From: Phenylobacterium immobile (ATCC 35973)
GTDB lineage: Bacteria; Pseudomonadota; Alphaproteobacteria; Caulobacterales; Caulobacteraceae
NCBI RefSeq assembly: GCF_001375595.1
Contig: NZ_CVJQ01000001.1
Coordinates: forward strand, 1,550,001 to 1,614,000
DNA length: 64,000 nt
Direction: 5' to 3'
The position numbers and the translations under genes were made by a program. Positions within the stretch are counted from its first letter, which is position 1, and the number at the start of each line of letters is the position of its first letter. Positions 53,660-62,231 of this stretch are shown one piece after another. Below the pieces are notes generated by a model, which saw only the letters and a program-made list of their open reading frames with translations, was not told the origin of the DNA and did not search any database.

Positions 53660-54912
53660 TACTGGAGGGTGCGGCTGACGCCGGGGATGGGCATTCCCGC
53701 CTCAACGATCAGCCGCAGCCAGGCCGCCGTGCCGCGTCGGGAGTCGAACTTGGCGACGGCCTTTTCGCGCGCGGCGGCGCGCAGGCCAACGCTGGCCTGC
53801 GTATTGCGGCAAGCGTCGATCATGGCCAGCGACAGCGCATCGACATCAAAGAATGGCAGCAACGTCCCGTTGACCCCATCGTCGATTGCGTCGCGCAAAG
53901 GGGCGGTGTCCGATCCGATCACGTTGCAACCGAGCGCCATCGCCTCGACCAGCGACCAGGAGAGCACGAAGGGGTAGGAATAGTAGACGTGGGCCGCGCC
54001 CAGCCGCATGCCCGCGTGCATCTTCGCCAACGGCACCCTGCCCATGAAGTGGACCCGGTCCGGTGTGAGTTTGTCCTCAAGCCCGCGCATGCAGACATCC
54101 TTCCAGGTCAGGCCATCAGGCGCCGCGCCGCCATAGCCGGACTTGGTGGGATTTCCGAAGATCAGCACCTCGGCGTTGGGGACTTCTTTCAGCAGACGGG
54201 GCAGGGCGCGCAGGAAGATGTGCAGTCCCCGCAGCGGCTCCAGCTTGTTATTCACATGGGTGATGACCGGCGCGCCTGGCGCGATGACCCGCCCATCCGG
54301 CAGGACGAAGGGCTCGGCCGGGCCCGGCCGGATTGCGTCGACGTCAATGCCTTCGTGGATGACCTGGGTTTGCTCGCGGAAGATGCGCGGCAGCAGCGAG
54401 GCTTGGAACTCTGTAGGGGCGACCAGCACGTCGGCCTGAGCGAGGGCGTACGACATGGCGGCGTTCTTGCTGCGCGCCACGAGGCGCGATTCATCCGTGG
54501 GCTTCGAAAATTCCGGATCAAAGTCGATGTCGGAGTCGCGGCCCTTGTAGAAGAACTCCGAGAACAGCAGCTGCTTGGCCTCTGGCCAGACCTCGGCAAG
54601 AAACAGCGTTTCCCCCCAGCCTGGATGACCGATGATGACCGTCGGCTCGAAGCCTTCCTTCTTCATCGCCAAGGCCCCGTTCAGCGCGCTGCGGCCGCGG
54701 ATCATGTCGGCTTCGGCGCGGACCGCGAGGGGAAGGATTCCTTCTGTGGTGCCCCGAATTAGGGCGCAGCGCGCCAGCCTCACCCCGTCCAGCCCCGGCG
54801 CGCCCTTGGCGCCGATGGCGTAGACCGGCACGCCGCGCGCCACCAGGGTCTGCGCCAGGGTGCGGAACTGCGCCGGGAAATTGTTGTGTACGAAGAGCAC
54901 GCCGCGAGCCAT
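53656..54912 (-). CDS. Glycosyltransferase, GT4 type
   Basis: A 418-aa GT-B glycosyltransferase. The N-terminal domain (VLFVHNNFPAQFRTLAQTL) and a C-terminal nucleotide-sugar site (SYPFVLSWSLVEAMALGCNVIGSD, containing the E-x7-E type motif) are visible. It likely transfers a sugar to an envelope polysaccharide or lipid, but no other polysaccharide genes are adjacent. Its stop overlaps the convergent M20 peptidase by four bases. Confidence 0.87.
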   Translation of the reverse strand: MARGVLFVHNNFPAQFRTLAQTLVARGVPVYAIGAKGAPGLDGVRLARCALIRGTTEGILPLAVRAEADMIRGRSALNGALAMKKEGFEPTVIIGHPGWGETLFLAEVWPEAKQLLFSEFFYKGRDSDIDFDPEFSKPTDESRLVARSKNAAMSYALAQADVLVAPTEFQASLLPRIFREQTQVIHEGIDVDAIRPGPAEPFVLPDGRVIAPGAPVITHVNNKLEPLRGLHIFLRALPRLLKEVPNAEVLIFGNPTKSGYGGAAPDGLTWKDVCMRGLEDKLTPDRVHFMGRVPLAKMHAGMRLGAAHVYYSYPFVLSWSLVEAMALGCNVIGSDTAPLRDAIDDGVNGTLLPFFDVDALSLAMIDACRNTQASVGLRAAAREKAVAKFDSRRGTAAWLRLIVEAGMPIPGVSRTLQY

Positions 54913-55077
54913 GGCCTTCCTTCTGCCGATTCAGCCTGCGCCTGTCACCTATGCTGCTGTTAGGAGTGTCGCGGCGCAGACGCATCACCTGCCCATAATT
55001 GCCCTGCGCAGGGGAAGCGTCGTCGCCTGAAGGCGGATGCGCCGCCCAGGGTCGGGGAGCGGCCGGCTGGAGGCTTC

Positions 55078-56691
55078 ATGAGTCCTGTTCCGACGATCCT
55101 GAACCTGCTTTTGGCCGTGGTCGTGAGCGGCGGGCTGGCCCGCTTCACGCGACTGCCCCTGCCGATCGTGCAGATGAGCCTGGGCGCGGGCATCGCCTTG
55201 TCGGCGATTCCGACCGTCGAGTTGCACCCTGAGCTGTTCTTCCTGCTTTTCCTGCCGCCATTGCTGTTTCTTGATGGTTGGCGGATTCCGAAGGACGAGC
55301 TGTTTCGCGACCGGGCGACCATCCTGGAATTGGCCATCGGCCTGGTGATCCTGACGGTGCTCTGCGTCGGGATTTTCATCCATTGGCTGATCCCCGCGGT
55401 GCCGCTGGCGGTGGCCTTCGCCCTGGCGGCCGTGATCTCGCCGACAGACCCGATCGCGGTGTCGGCGATCGCGGCTCGCGCGCCGATCCCCAAGAGGATG
55501 ATGCACATCCTGGAGGGCGAATCGCTGCTGAACGACGCCTCGGGTCTGGTGTGCATGCGCTTCGCCGTCGCCGCCGCCTTGACCGGGGTCTTCTCGCCAT
55601 CGCAGGCGCTGGTCACCTTCGCCTGGCTGGCCTTCGGCGGCATCGCCATCGGCTTCGGCGTCACCTGGACGGCGACGCGGGCCAAGCAGTGGATCGGTGA
55701 ACGCCTGGGCGAGGACACGGGCACCCAGGTCCTGGTCAGTCTCTTGATCCCCTTCGGCGCCTACATCCTGGCGGAAAAGCTTCATTGCTCAGGCATCCTG
55801 GCCGCGGTGGCGGCGGGCGTGACGATGAGCTTCGCCGAGCAGCGGGGCCGCGCGCTCGCCGCCACGCGGGTGCGGCGGGCCGCGGTCTGGGACAGCGTGC
55901 AGTTCGCGGCGAATGGCGTGATCTTCGTCCTGCTGGGCGAACAGATGCCGGGCCTTATCGGCAAGGCGTCAGATACGATCCGCATCACCGGCCATGCCGA
56001 GCCCTGGTGGCTGCTGATCTATGTGTTGGCGATCTGCCTTGCCCTGGGCGGCTTGCGGTTCGCCTGGGTGTGGCTTTCCTTGCGGTGGACGCTGTTCAAG
56101 GCTGTCCGGCGCGGAGAGCCGAGGCCTTCGGTCAGCTGGCGGCTGGTGGCGGCCATGTCGCTGGCCGGGGTCCGGGGCGCAATCACCCTGGCCGGCGTGC
56201 TGACCCTGCCCCTGACGCTGACCGATGGCTCGCCGTTCCCGGCGCGCGACCTGGCGATCTTCCTGGCCGCGGGCGTGATCCTGGTCTCGATGGTCGCTGC
56301 GAGCGTTCTGCTGCCCAAGGTTCTGCGAGGTCTGGAACTGCCGCCGGAGCCTTCACGGCAGGCTGAGATCGACGAGGCGCGCAGCGCGGCCGCACATGCC
56401 GCCATCCTGGCGATCGAGGCGGAGCAGCACAAACTGGCCGCAGGCCGCGAAGACGCCGATCTCTACACCGACACCGCCGGTCGGATCATGGAACTTTATC
56501 GGCAGCGGATAGAAGGCCGCCGCGACGCCGTGGGCCAAGGACCCCATGTCGATCAGATCGAGCGCAAACTTCTTCTGGTGGGGTTGGAAGCTGAGCGGGC
56601 GGAAGTTCGCCGCCGCATCCGCGCGCGTGAGTTGGATGGCGCGGCCGGCCAGCGCCTCGTGCGGGACATCGACCTGCGCGAAGCGCGCTAG
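55078..56691 (+). CDS. Na+/H+ antiporter, CPA1 family
   Basis: A 537-aa inner-membrane cation/proton antiporter with about twelve helices. FFLLFLPPLLFLDGW, the ion-binding ISPTDPIAVSAI and EGESLLNDASGLV are hallmarks of the NhaP/NHE group. A soluble C-terminal tail of about 110 residues is rich in Glu/Arg and probably regulatory. It contributes to pH and sodium homeostasis. Confidence 0.93.
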   Translation: MSPVPTILNLLLAVVVSGGLARFTRLPLPIVQMSLGAGIALSAIPTVELHPELFFLLFLPPLLFLDGWRIPKDELFRDRATILELAIGLVILTVLCVGIFIHWLIPAVPLAVAFALAAVISPTDPIAVSAIAARAPIPKRMMHILEGESLLNDASGLVCMRFAVAAALTGVFSPSQALVTFAWLAFGGIAIGFGVTWTATRAKQWIGERLGEDTGTQVLVSLLIPFGAYILAEKLHCSGILAAVAAGVTMSFAEQRGRALAATRVRRAAVWDSVQFAANGVIFVLLGEQMPGLIGKASDTIRITGHAEPWWLLIYVLAICLALGGLRFAWVWLSLRWTLFKAVRRGEPRPSVSWRLVAAMSLAGVRGAITLAGVLTLPLTLTDGSPFPARDLAIFLAAGVILVSMVAASVLLPKVLRGLELPPEPSRQAEIDEARSAAAHAAILAIEAEQHKLAAGREDADLYTDTAGRIMELYRQRIEGRRDAVGQGPHVDQIERKLLLVGLEAERAEVRRRIRARELDGAAGQRLVRDIDLREAR

Positions 56692-56702
56692 GGCGCCCGG
56701 TC

Positions 56703-57698
56703 CTAGGCCTTGCTGTAATAGTCGGCGATGAGCGCGACCTCATCGGCGGAGCCCAGGATCACGCCCGTGCGTTGGTGCAGGCGTTCGGGTTGCAGCTCCA
56801 TGATCCGTCGCGCGCCGTCCGTCGCCATGCCCCCGGCCTGTTCGACGAGGAAGGCGATCGGATTGGCCTCATACATCAGGCGCAGCTTGCCGGCGGTCAT
56901 GTCGGCGCGTTCATCCGTCGGGTACATGAAGACCCCGCCGCGGGTCAGAACGCGGTGGACGTCTCCGACCATTGAACCCATCCAGCGCATGTTGAAATCC
57001 ACGCCGCGCGGCCCGTCTCTGCCCGCCAGAACCTCGGCCACATAGCGCGACACGGGCGCCGGCCAATGTCGCTGGTAGGCCATGTTGATCGAGAATTCCT
57101 TCGTCTTCCGCGGAATCTGCATGGCCTCGCTGGTCTGCACCCATGCACCGGTCTCACGGTCGAGACTGAACGCCTGGACGCCTGCGCCAAGCGTCAACAC
57201 CAGCACGGTCTGCGGACCATAGATGGCGTAGCCGGCGGCCACCTGCTGGACGCCGGGCTGCAAGAAGTCGGCCTCGGTGGCGACGCGACCTTCGGCGGCG
57301 CTGGGCGCCTTCAGGACGGAGAAGATGGTGCCGACCACGCCGTTGACGTCGATGTTGCTGGAGCCGTCGATGGGATCATAGACCAGCAGGTACTCGCCGC
57401 CGGTCTGGGCGTCAGGGACGATGGTGTCCATCTCTTCGGAAGCCTGGCCGGCGAGATGACCGCCCCAGCCATTCACCGCCAACATGATGTCATTGGCGAT
57501 GACGTCGAGCTTCTTCTGGACTTCGCCTTGGATGTTCTCCTGGTCCAGAGCGCCCAAGACCCCTTCGATGCCGCCCTTGTTCACGGCGTTGGCGATCGTG
57601 ACGCAGGCTTGGGAGACCACCTCGATCAGGAAGCCAAGCTGCTGGGGCGCGCCGACGCGCTGCTGCTCGACGAGGAACTGGGTCAGGGTCTTGCGCAT
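56703..57698 (-). CDS. fbp: Class 1 fructose-1,6-bisphosphatase
   Basis: Gluconeogenic enzyme hydrolysing fructose-1,6-bisphosphate, 331 aa. The metal-binding motif [10 protein letters not shown] and the active-site [17 protein letters not shown] are intact. It converges on the antiporter. A GGAGG ribosome site precedes the ATG. Confidence 0.96.
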   Translation of the reverse strand: MRKTLTQFLVEQQRVGAPQQLGFLIEVVSQACVTIANAVNKGGIEGVLGALDQENIQGEVQKKLDVIANDIMLAVNGWGGHLAGQASEEMDTIVPDAQTGGEYLLVYDPIDGSSNIDVNGVVGTIFSVLKAPSAAEGRVATEADFLQPGVQQVAAGYAIYGPQTVLVLTLGAGVQAFSLDRETGAWVQTSEAMQIPRKTKEFSINMAYQRHWPAPVSRYVAEVLAGRDGPRGVDFNMRWMGSMVGDVHRVLTRGGVFMYPTDERADMTAGKLRLMYEANPIAFLVEQAGGMATDGARRIMELQPERLHQRTGVILGSADEVALIADYYSKA

Positions 57699-57773
57699 GG
57701 AGGTGTCCTAGTAGGGCTGCGCAAGGACTTAGCCGAGAGGCGCGCGAACGCTCAAGCCTTTCGGGCAAAACAC

Positions 57774-57956
57774 CTAGACGACGTGTGTCAGTCCAGCGAC
57801 CACCACCAACAGAAGCAGACCGATCAGGCCGGCGCGAACGATTGGCGGCCCCTCAATTCGACTTGCGCCGCATTCGTCGCTGATGAAAGTGCGGATGAGA
57901 CGCATGACGGATGACGCGCGCAGCGGCGCGTACCGTTGGGGCTGCGGTTCGGACAT
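57774..57956 (-). CDS. Small Flp-pilin-like membrane protein
   Basis: A 60-aa product (ATG at 57956; a longer frame begins at 57992). LIRTFISDECGASRIEG followed by a hydrophobic helix (LIGLLLLVVVAGLTHVV) resembles the D-E-x-G-A-x-x-I-E-(Y)-G processing region of Flp/type IVb pilins. The Tyr after Glu is replaced and the helix begins later than usual, so it may be a divergent pilin, a minor subunit or a false resemblance. No tad genes lie nearby and the ribosome site is weak. Confidence 0.45.
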   Translation of the reverse strand: MSEPQPQRYAPLRASSVMRLIRTFISDECGASRIEGPPIVRAGLIGLLLLVVVAGLTHVV

Positions 57957-57991
57957 CGGGTCTGGCCTTTGGGGGGAGGGTGCGAGACTCA

Positions 57992-58029
57992 AGCGCTACA
58001 GTGCGCTGCATCATTAGCGCTGCAGTGCG
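57992..58029. repeat. Direct repeat of a 14-mer upstream of the tRNA gene
   Basis: AGCGCTACAGTGCG (57992-58005) and AGCGCTGCAGTGCG (58016-58029) differ at one base and are spaced 24 bp start to start. They lie upstream of the small pilin-like gene start, so a regulatory role is possible. Confidence 0.6.
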
Positions 58030-58060
58030 AGATGGGGAATGCGACCGGCCTGCGACAAAT

Positions 58061-58080
58061 TAACATATGATAACATATGG
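58061..58080. repeat. Tandem 10-bp AT-rich repeat
   Basis: TAACATATGA immediately followed by TAACATATGG, about 85 bp upstream of the tRNA-Leu fragment. It could hold promoter elements for the tRNA gene. Confidence 0.5.
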
Positions 58081-58164
58081 GATGCGTCTTCAGCACCGTC
58101 GTCCGGCTGGGCTGCTCCGCCCGCCCTTGCTCTCCCGAGGGGATTTCCCTAGGAGAACGCCGTC

Positions 58165-58206
58165 GCGGATGTGGCGGAATTGGTAGACGCACTGGATTTA
58201 GGTTCC
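58165..58206 (+). pseudogene. tRNA-Leu(UAG), 5' half only
   Basis: GCGGATG acceptor strand (58165-58171), the D-arm with AATTGGTAGACGC, stem CTGGA (58192-58196) and loop TTTAGGT (58197-58203) with anticodon TAG at 58199-58201. Only TCC of the 3' anticodon strand remains. Then the sequence departs: no variable arm, T-arm or CATCCGC acceptor partner follows. This looks like a tRNA gene cut by integration of foreign DNA in the anticodon region; an intact copy may be restored at the far end of the element. Confidence 0.75.
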
Positions 58207-58373
58207 GACCGGACTAGAAAATTATATCATACAAACAGTTAGTTACAACGGATGCGTTTTGGGGGTGTGGCCAAAAGTGTGTCCGCGCTGAACGTGTCAC
58301 CTCTTGGTTCTCTCTCGTAGTCTTCGTGGATCGCGACCTGGATGCCCCCTCCGTCGGGACGGCCCAATGAAGG

Positions 58374-59033
58374 TCAACGCCTTTCGCGCAGTCGGCTGAG
58401 AAGCGTGGGCACGGTAGTCAGGATGTCATTCTTCACCGCTACCAGCCGCTCGACCCGCAGAGCATCGCCATCCCACCGGACGGTCTCGAACTCCACGCGG
58501 TGAGGCGATCGAGGGTCCTGCCGCATCATCACTGGGCCGTTCCAGTTGAAGCTGACGCGCTGCGGCCAGAGGACCTTCAGCTCGCTCGCGTCTTCAGCGG
58601 ACCAAACGATTGCACCCGTCAGGCTGTCTCTGATCTTCCGGGCAGGTCGGCCGGAGGTCCTTTCGACCTTTGCAACGGGAACCCAGCCGTCGAGCTGCCA
58701 AGCGGGTGCGTTGCTTGGCTCCTTGACGTCGCCATCCCTCAGTCTGAACCCCGTACCGGCCGGCCAGCGCCACGTTGGACGGTCGGTGCAGGGGTGCTTG
58801 GGCCAAGGCCAGCCGAGCTGATCGAAAAACACCCGGCCGCCATTTTCTGACTGGTAGTAGAAGACTGGACGCTGACATTCCGGGCAGCGGGCGTTTGGAT
58901 TCACAAACGAGCGCCAGACCTCGCGGGCGGCCGAACGCGAAAGGCTTTCCCGGGCCGGCGTTGTGGACCGGCCGTAGTTCGAGCCTCCCCACCCGCAGTT
59001 GCAGCCTACGTGGTTCCAGGCATTACACCCCAT
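58374..59033 (-). CDS. Cys-rich protein of unknown function
   Basis: A 219-aa protein with no family I can name. The N-terminus is Cys/Gly-rich (GCNAWNHVGCNCGWGG). CPECQRPVFYYQ with a later HPC at about residues 50-82 forms a likely zinc ribbon, and FFDQLGWPWPKHPC resembles zinc-ribbon readers of nucleic acid. The remainder is a beta-rich domain (VSFNWNGPVMMRQD). It is the first gene inside the putative island. Codon use is less GC3-biased than the core genes around it. Confidence 0.65.
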   Translation of the reverse strand: MGCNAWNHVGCNCGWGGSNYGRSTTPARESLSRSAAREVWRSFVNPNARCPECQRPVFYYQSENGGRVFFDQLGWPWPKHPCTDRPTWRWPAGTGFRLRDGDVKEPSNAPAWQLDGWVPVAKVERTSGRPARKIRDSLTGAIVWSAEDASELKVLWPQRVSFNWNGPVMMRQDPRSPHRVEFETVRWDGDALRVERLVAVKNDILTTVPTLLSRLRERR

Positions 59034-59152
59034 GATCAGCCCTCAGCTTCACCACAGTTCGGTATAACCGACTTGCGGCCTGTCAGCCTACGCGGTGCGC
59101 ATTTGCAGAGGAGCACCAGCGGCCACTGCAAGCGACCGCTGGTTAAGTCCAA

Positions 59153-59374
59153 TCATGCCGCCTCGGCGTCTTCTCGGTCCGTGATCGCCCGTAGGACCAG
59201 TCGCCCATGCAGTGGGATCGCGTCGCACTGAAGGCTGAAGCCCAGGCCATCCTTGTTCGGCCACGCGGCGCCGATGGGGGTCCAGATTGCGGTCTTGCCG
59301 TCGCCGAGGACGCGGTAGAGGCGATGGGTCGGCTTGCGGCCGGGCAGCGTGGGTTGGAGGTTCAGCTTGGCCAT
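59153..59374 (-). CDS. Small conserved island protein, function unknown
   Basis: A 73-aa protein with a GGAG ribosome site nine bases before the ATG. KPTHRLYRVLGDGKTAIWTPIGAAWPNKDG and the following LQCDAIPLHGRLVLR suggest a compact beta-barrel like the small proteins found on alphaproteobacterial plasmids and conjugative elements (recalled resemblance, not verified). A perfect 9-bp hairpin lies in its leader at 59393-59413. Confidence 0.6.
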   Translation of the reverse strand: MAKLNLQPTLPGRKPTHRLYRVLGDGKTAIWTPIGAAWPNKDGLGFSLQCDAIPLHGRLVLRAITDREDAEAA

Positions 59375-59392
59375 GGTGTTTCTCCTTCATCC

Positions 59393-59413
59393 GCCGCGGG
59401 ACCATCCCGCGGC
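59393..59413. promoter_or_regulatory. Perfect hairpin in the leader of the small island gene
   Basis: GCCGCGGGA (59393-59401), loop CCA, TCCCGCGGC (59405-59413). On the minus strand it lies 19-39 bases upstream of the start codon at 59374. It has no T run, so an operator or attenuating RNA hairpin is more likely than a terminator. Confidence 0.5.
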
Positions 59414-59677
59414 TTCATGGGGAGCCAAGGCGCCGGGCCATGAGCCGGCGGTCACACCCCGCGCGTCAGCGCGCCCGCAGGGAGCGGAGCTGCACGGAGC
59501 CGAAGGCGAAGGAAGCGAGCTGGGTTGACCGGCGGCGGGCCTGGCGCAGAACGCTCACCGCTCGAAGCCGGAGATGTCCCGTAAACGCATAAGCGGAAAG
59601 CCTATGACCAAGCGTGCTGTCGCTCCCAACTGGTGGAAGTAAGCTGTACTTGAGTCCCGGGAGGGGACAGCTCGGAC
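59414..59677. other. Intergenic stretch without a supported gene
   Basis: About 260 bp between the small island gene and the DUF262 gene. Open frames here are short and lack ribosome sites. GC-rich short repeats (GCGCGTCAGCGCGCCCGC) are present; otherwise I see nothing definite. Confidence 0.5.
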
Positions 59678-59707
59678 CCGGCTTGGTGAGTGCTCACCTA
59701 GCCGGGC
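59678..59707. promoter_or_regulatory. 30-bp near-perfect palindrome upstream of the nuclease gene
   Basis: Arms CCCGGCTTGGTGAG (59678-59691) and CTCACCTAGCCGGG (59694-59707) with a 2-nt centre and one mismatch. It ends 58 bp before the DUF262 start. It could be a large operator or a cruciform-forming site; no T run follows. Confidence 0.6.
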
Positions 59708-59765
59708 CATTGCTGGTTGCCCTACTGTCTGACGGCAGTTCGAATTAGGGTAGGTTGGGGGCGGA

Positions 59766-61529
59766 ATGTACAAGCCGGGCGGCACCATCAGAGCTGCGCT
59801 CAATGACATTGAGCAAAAGAACTGGGTCCTTCCAGCGATTCAGCGGGAGTTTGTGTGGAAGACGGAGCAGATCACCGGCTTCTTCGACAGCCTGATGCGT
59901 GGGTTCCCGTTCGGGACCTTCCTCTTTTGGAAGATCTCGCCTGATCGTGTCGGCGATTGGAAATTCTACGACTTCATCCGCGACTACCATGAGCGCACGG
60001 GGCGTCATTGTCCGGAACACGGCCCGATCTCCAACCGCGAGGTCGTAGCGGTCTTGGACGGCCAGCAGCGGCTCACAGCCCTCAACATTGGCCTACGCGG
60101 CTCGATCGCGCTCAAACGCAAACACGCGCGCGAGACGACTGTCGATGCCTATCCAAAGTGGCGGCTGTTCCTGAACCTTCTGTCCCGTGTAAGCGAGCAG
60201 GAGGCTCCCGAAGGCGAGCTGGAGAAGTCTCGCTACGACTTCCGATTCCTCGAAGACGCCAGGCCTTATGTGCCTGGAAGAGAGTTCTGGTTCCTCGTCA
60301 GTGACATCCTCGCGCTTCAGAGCGGTCCAAGCATGCTGCGGCTATTGCAGGAAGGCGGCCTAGAGGGGGACGACCTCAATGTCGCGTTCGAGGCGCTCGA
60401 CAAGCTCTACAAGGTGATCCACGTCGATCCGGTTGTTCAGTATTACGAGGAACAGAGCCCCGACCTTGAGCGGGTGCTGAACATCTTCATCAGGCTCAAC
60501 AGCGCGGGCACGCTCCTTTCCCAGTCCGACCTTCTCCACAGCATCATCGTCTCACAGTGGGCGAAGCTCGATGCGCGGAAAGAAATCGCCTCACTGGTGG
60601 ACGAGATGAACCAGATCCGCGCGGGGTTCTCGTTCACGCAAAACTATGTGCTCAAGGCGGGCCTTATGCTCACCGACGTGGCAAGCGTGGGTTTCAGGGT
60701 TGAAAACTTCACGCGTCCCAACATGGCGCTTCTGGAAGACAACTGGCGCCGCATTCGCGTGGCCCTCATCCTCACGGCGCACCTGGCCTCACAGTTCGGC
60801 CTCAATCGACAGAACTTGCGAGCCGTCAGCTCGCTCCTGCCGATTGCCTACTACCTCTATAAAATCGAGGCCCAGGAAAGCTACCTGACCCATACAAAAC
60901 ACGCTGAAGATCGCGGAGAAATTCGGCGGTGGCTCGTTGCTTCCCTGCTCAAACCATCTGGCATTTGGGGAAGTGGGCTGGACACCTTGCTGACGCTTCT
61001 GCGCGCCACCATCCGAGACACAGGAAGCGACAGCTTTCCTGCGGCCGAGATTCGAGAGGCCATGGCCGCTCGCGGAAAGCCGCTGACGTTCGATGAGCGT
61101 GAGATCGAGGTGTTGCTGCAGGCGGAATACGGAAAGCCGAACACCTTCCTCGCCCTTTCGCTGCTCTACCCCTTCGTCGATCTCCGCAACCAATATCACG
61201 TCGACCATGTCTTCCCTGAGTCTCAGCTAAAATGGGCCGAACTCAAGAAACGGGAGTGGCCGGACGAAGAGATCAGCTGGGTTTCCGGCCGGCGCAATCA
61301 GATGCCCAATCTCCAACTATTGGCGGGCGCTGAGAACGTCGAAAAGCAAGCGGTGCTTCCGGCCGATTGGCTGTTCAACAGGTTCCCGGACAAGGTTGAG
61401 CGCACCCAATATCAGTCCGCTCACGACATCGGCTCGGGTGTCGGCGAAGGGTTGTTGGGCTTCCGGCAGTTCTTCGAGACGCGCCGCGATCTGATGAAAA
61501 AACGTCTGCTAGATGTTTTGAATAAGTAG
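59766..61529 (+). CDS. DUF262/HNH nuclease, GmrSD-type defence protein
   Basis: A 587-aa protein with an N-terminal DUF262 domain (IQREFVW at 25-31 and the ParB/Srx-like LDGQQRLT at 97-104) and a C-terminal HNH domain of the DUF1524 type (HVDHVFPES with D480-H481, then RRNQMPNLQLL). DUF262/DUF1524 proteins include GmrSD and related type IV restriction systems that use NTP and cut modified phage DNA; other members act in BREX- or Ssp-linked defence. Here both domains are in one chain with no partner, so a stand-alone anti-phage or anti-plasmid role is likely. A GGGGGCGG ribosome site precedes the ATG. Confidence 0.88.
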   Translation: MYKPGGTIRAALNDIEQKNWVLPAIQREFVWKTEQITGFFDSLMRGFPFGTFLFWKISPDRVGDWKFYDFIRDYHERTGRHCPEHGPISNREVVAVLDGQQRLTALNIGLRGSIALKRKHARETTVDAYPKWRLFLNLLSRVSEQEAPEGELEKSRYDFRFLEDARPYVPGREFWFLVSDILALQSGPSMLRLLQEGGLEGDDLNVAFEALDKLYKVIHVDPVVQYYEEQSPDLERVLNIFIRLNSAGTLLSQSDLLHSIIVSQWAKLDARKEIASLVDEMNQIRAGFSFTQNYVLKAGLMLTDVASVGFRVENFTRPNMALLEDNWRRIRVALILTAHLASQFGLNRQNLRAVSSLLPIAYYLYKIEAQESYLTHTKHAEDRGEIRRWLVASLLKPSGIWGSGLDTLLTLLRATIRDTGSDSFPAAEIREAMAARGKPLTFDEREIEVLLQAEYGKPNTFLALSLLYPFVDLRNQYHVDHVFPESQLKWAELKKREWPDEEISWVSGRRNQMPNLQLLAGAENVEKQAVLPADWLFNRFPDKVERTQYQSAHDIGSGVGEGLLGFRQFFETRRDLMKKRLLDVLNK

Positions 61530-61547
61530 CCCTATCGATCCCAATTC

Positions 61548-62153
61548 CTAAATCGGCCTGATCGCTACGACATGGTCTTCTATGGCTGTTGCAAGCTTGC
61601 TTGGACGGACAGTGACCATTGGCGCCTCGATCAGACAGAGGCGGGACAGATTGAAGATCACCTCTCCGTCCGCGCTGGCGAACGACATGACGTCCTGATG
61701 ATCGCCTGACGCCTCCAGCAGCGAGAGGAGCCACTGCACCTCGGCGCCACCTTCGCCGGCCTCCTGGGATATCTCCACTTTGTCGGGCTCGACATCGAAC
61801 GCCTGGGCTTCGGCTTCGCCGTCGAAATAGAGCTTGAGCCGAAAATCCAGCACCGCCTCGGCAGCGCCGTGTCCACCATCGTCGATGATCGGATCGGGGT
61901 CGAAGATTACCTGGGTCCAAGCGAGATTCGCGCAGTTGATGACTGCGGCGACATCGGCAGCATCGAACGCCAAGAAGCCCTGCTGGCCATTGGCGAGCGC
62001 CGCGCGAACACGGCGGGCCGTGGTTGGGTCAACGGGATAGTGTTTTTCGAGCCCGCCTGCGAAGCGCATGTGGAGCGCGGCGGTGCTTCCCTCCGTCTCC
62101 AGGCGCGTCTGCACACTCACTGGCTTGCTCCGATCGTCGCTCAAGCTGACCAT
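61548..62153 (-). CDS. Unknown acidic protein next to the nuclease
   Basis: A 201-aa protein I do not recognise. It is acidic (DPDPIIDDGG, DVEPDKVEISQEAGEGG), without signal peptide or membrane helix, and looks like an alternating beta/alpha fold. It converges on the DUF262 nuclease with an 18-bp gap and could be a neighbour by chance. No strong ribosome site precedes the ATG at 62153. Confidence 0.6.
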   Translation of the reverse strand: MVSLSDDRSKPVSVQTRLETEGSTAALHMRFAGGLEKHYPVDPTTARRVRAALANGQQGFLAFDAADVAAVINCANLAWTQVIFDPDPIIDDGGHGAAEAVLDFRLKLYFDGEAEAQAFDVEPDKVEISQEAGEGGAEVQWLLSLLEASGDHQDVMSFASADGEVIFNLSRLCLIEAPMVTVRPSKLATAIEDHVVAIRPI

Positions 62154-62231
62154 TGAGCGCGCCGACCACGACCGATCAACCGCGCTCCAGGATTCGTAGG
62201 GGTATGGCGTAGGATTAGCGGCAGGCGGCAG

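Noticed and set aside
58165..58300. tRNA-Leu interrupted by a group I intron
   Set aside because: No 3' exon (variable arm, T-arm, CATCCGC) is visible downstream and the following sequence shows no evident intron core; truncation by integration is simpler.
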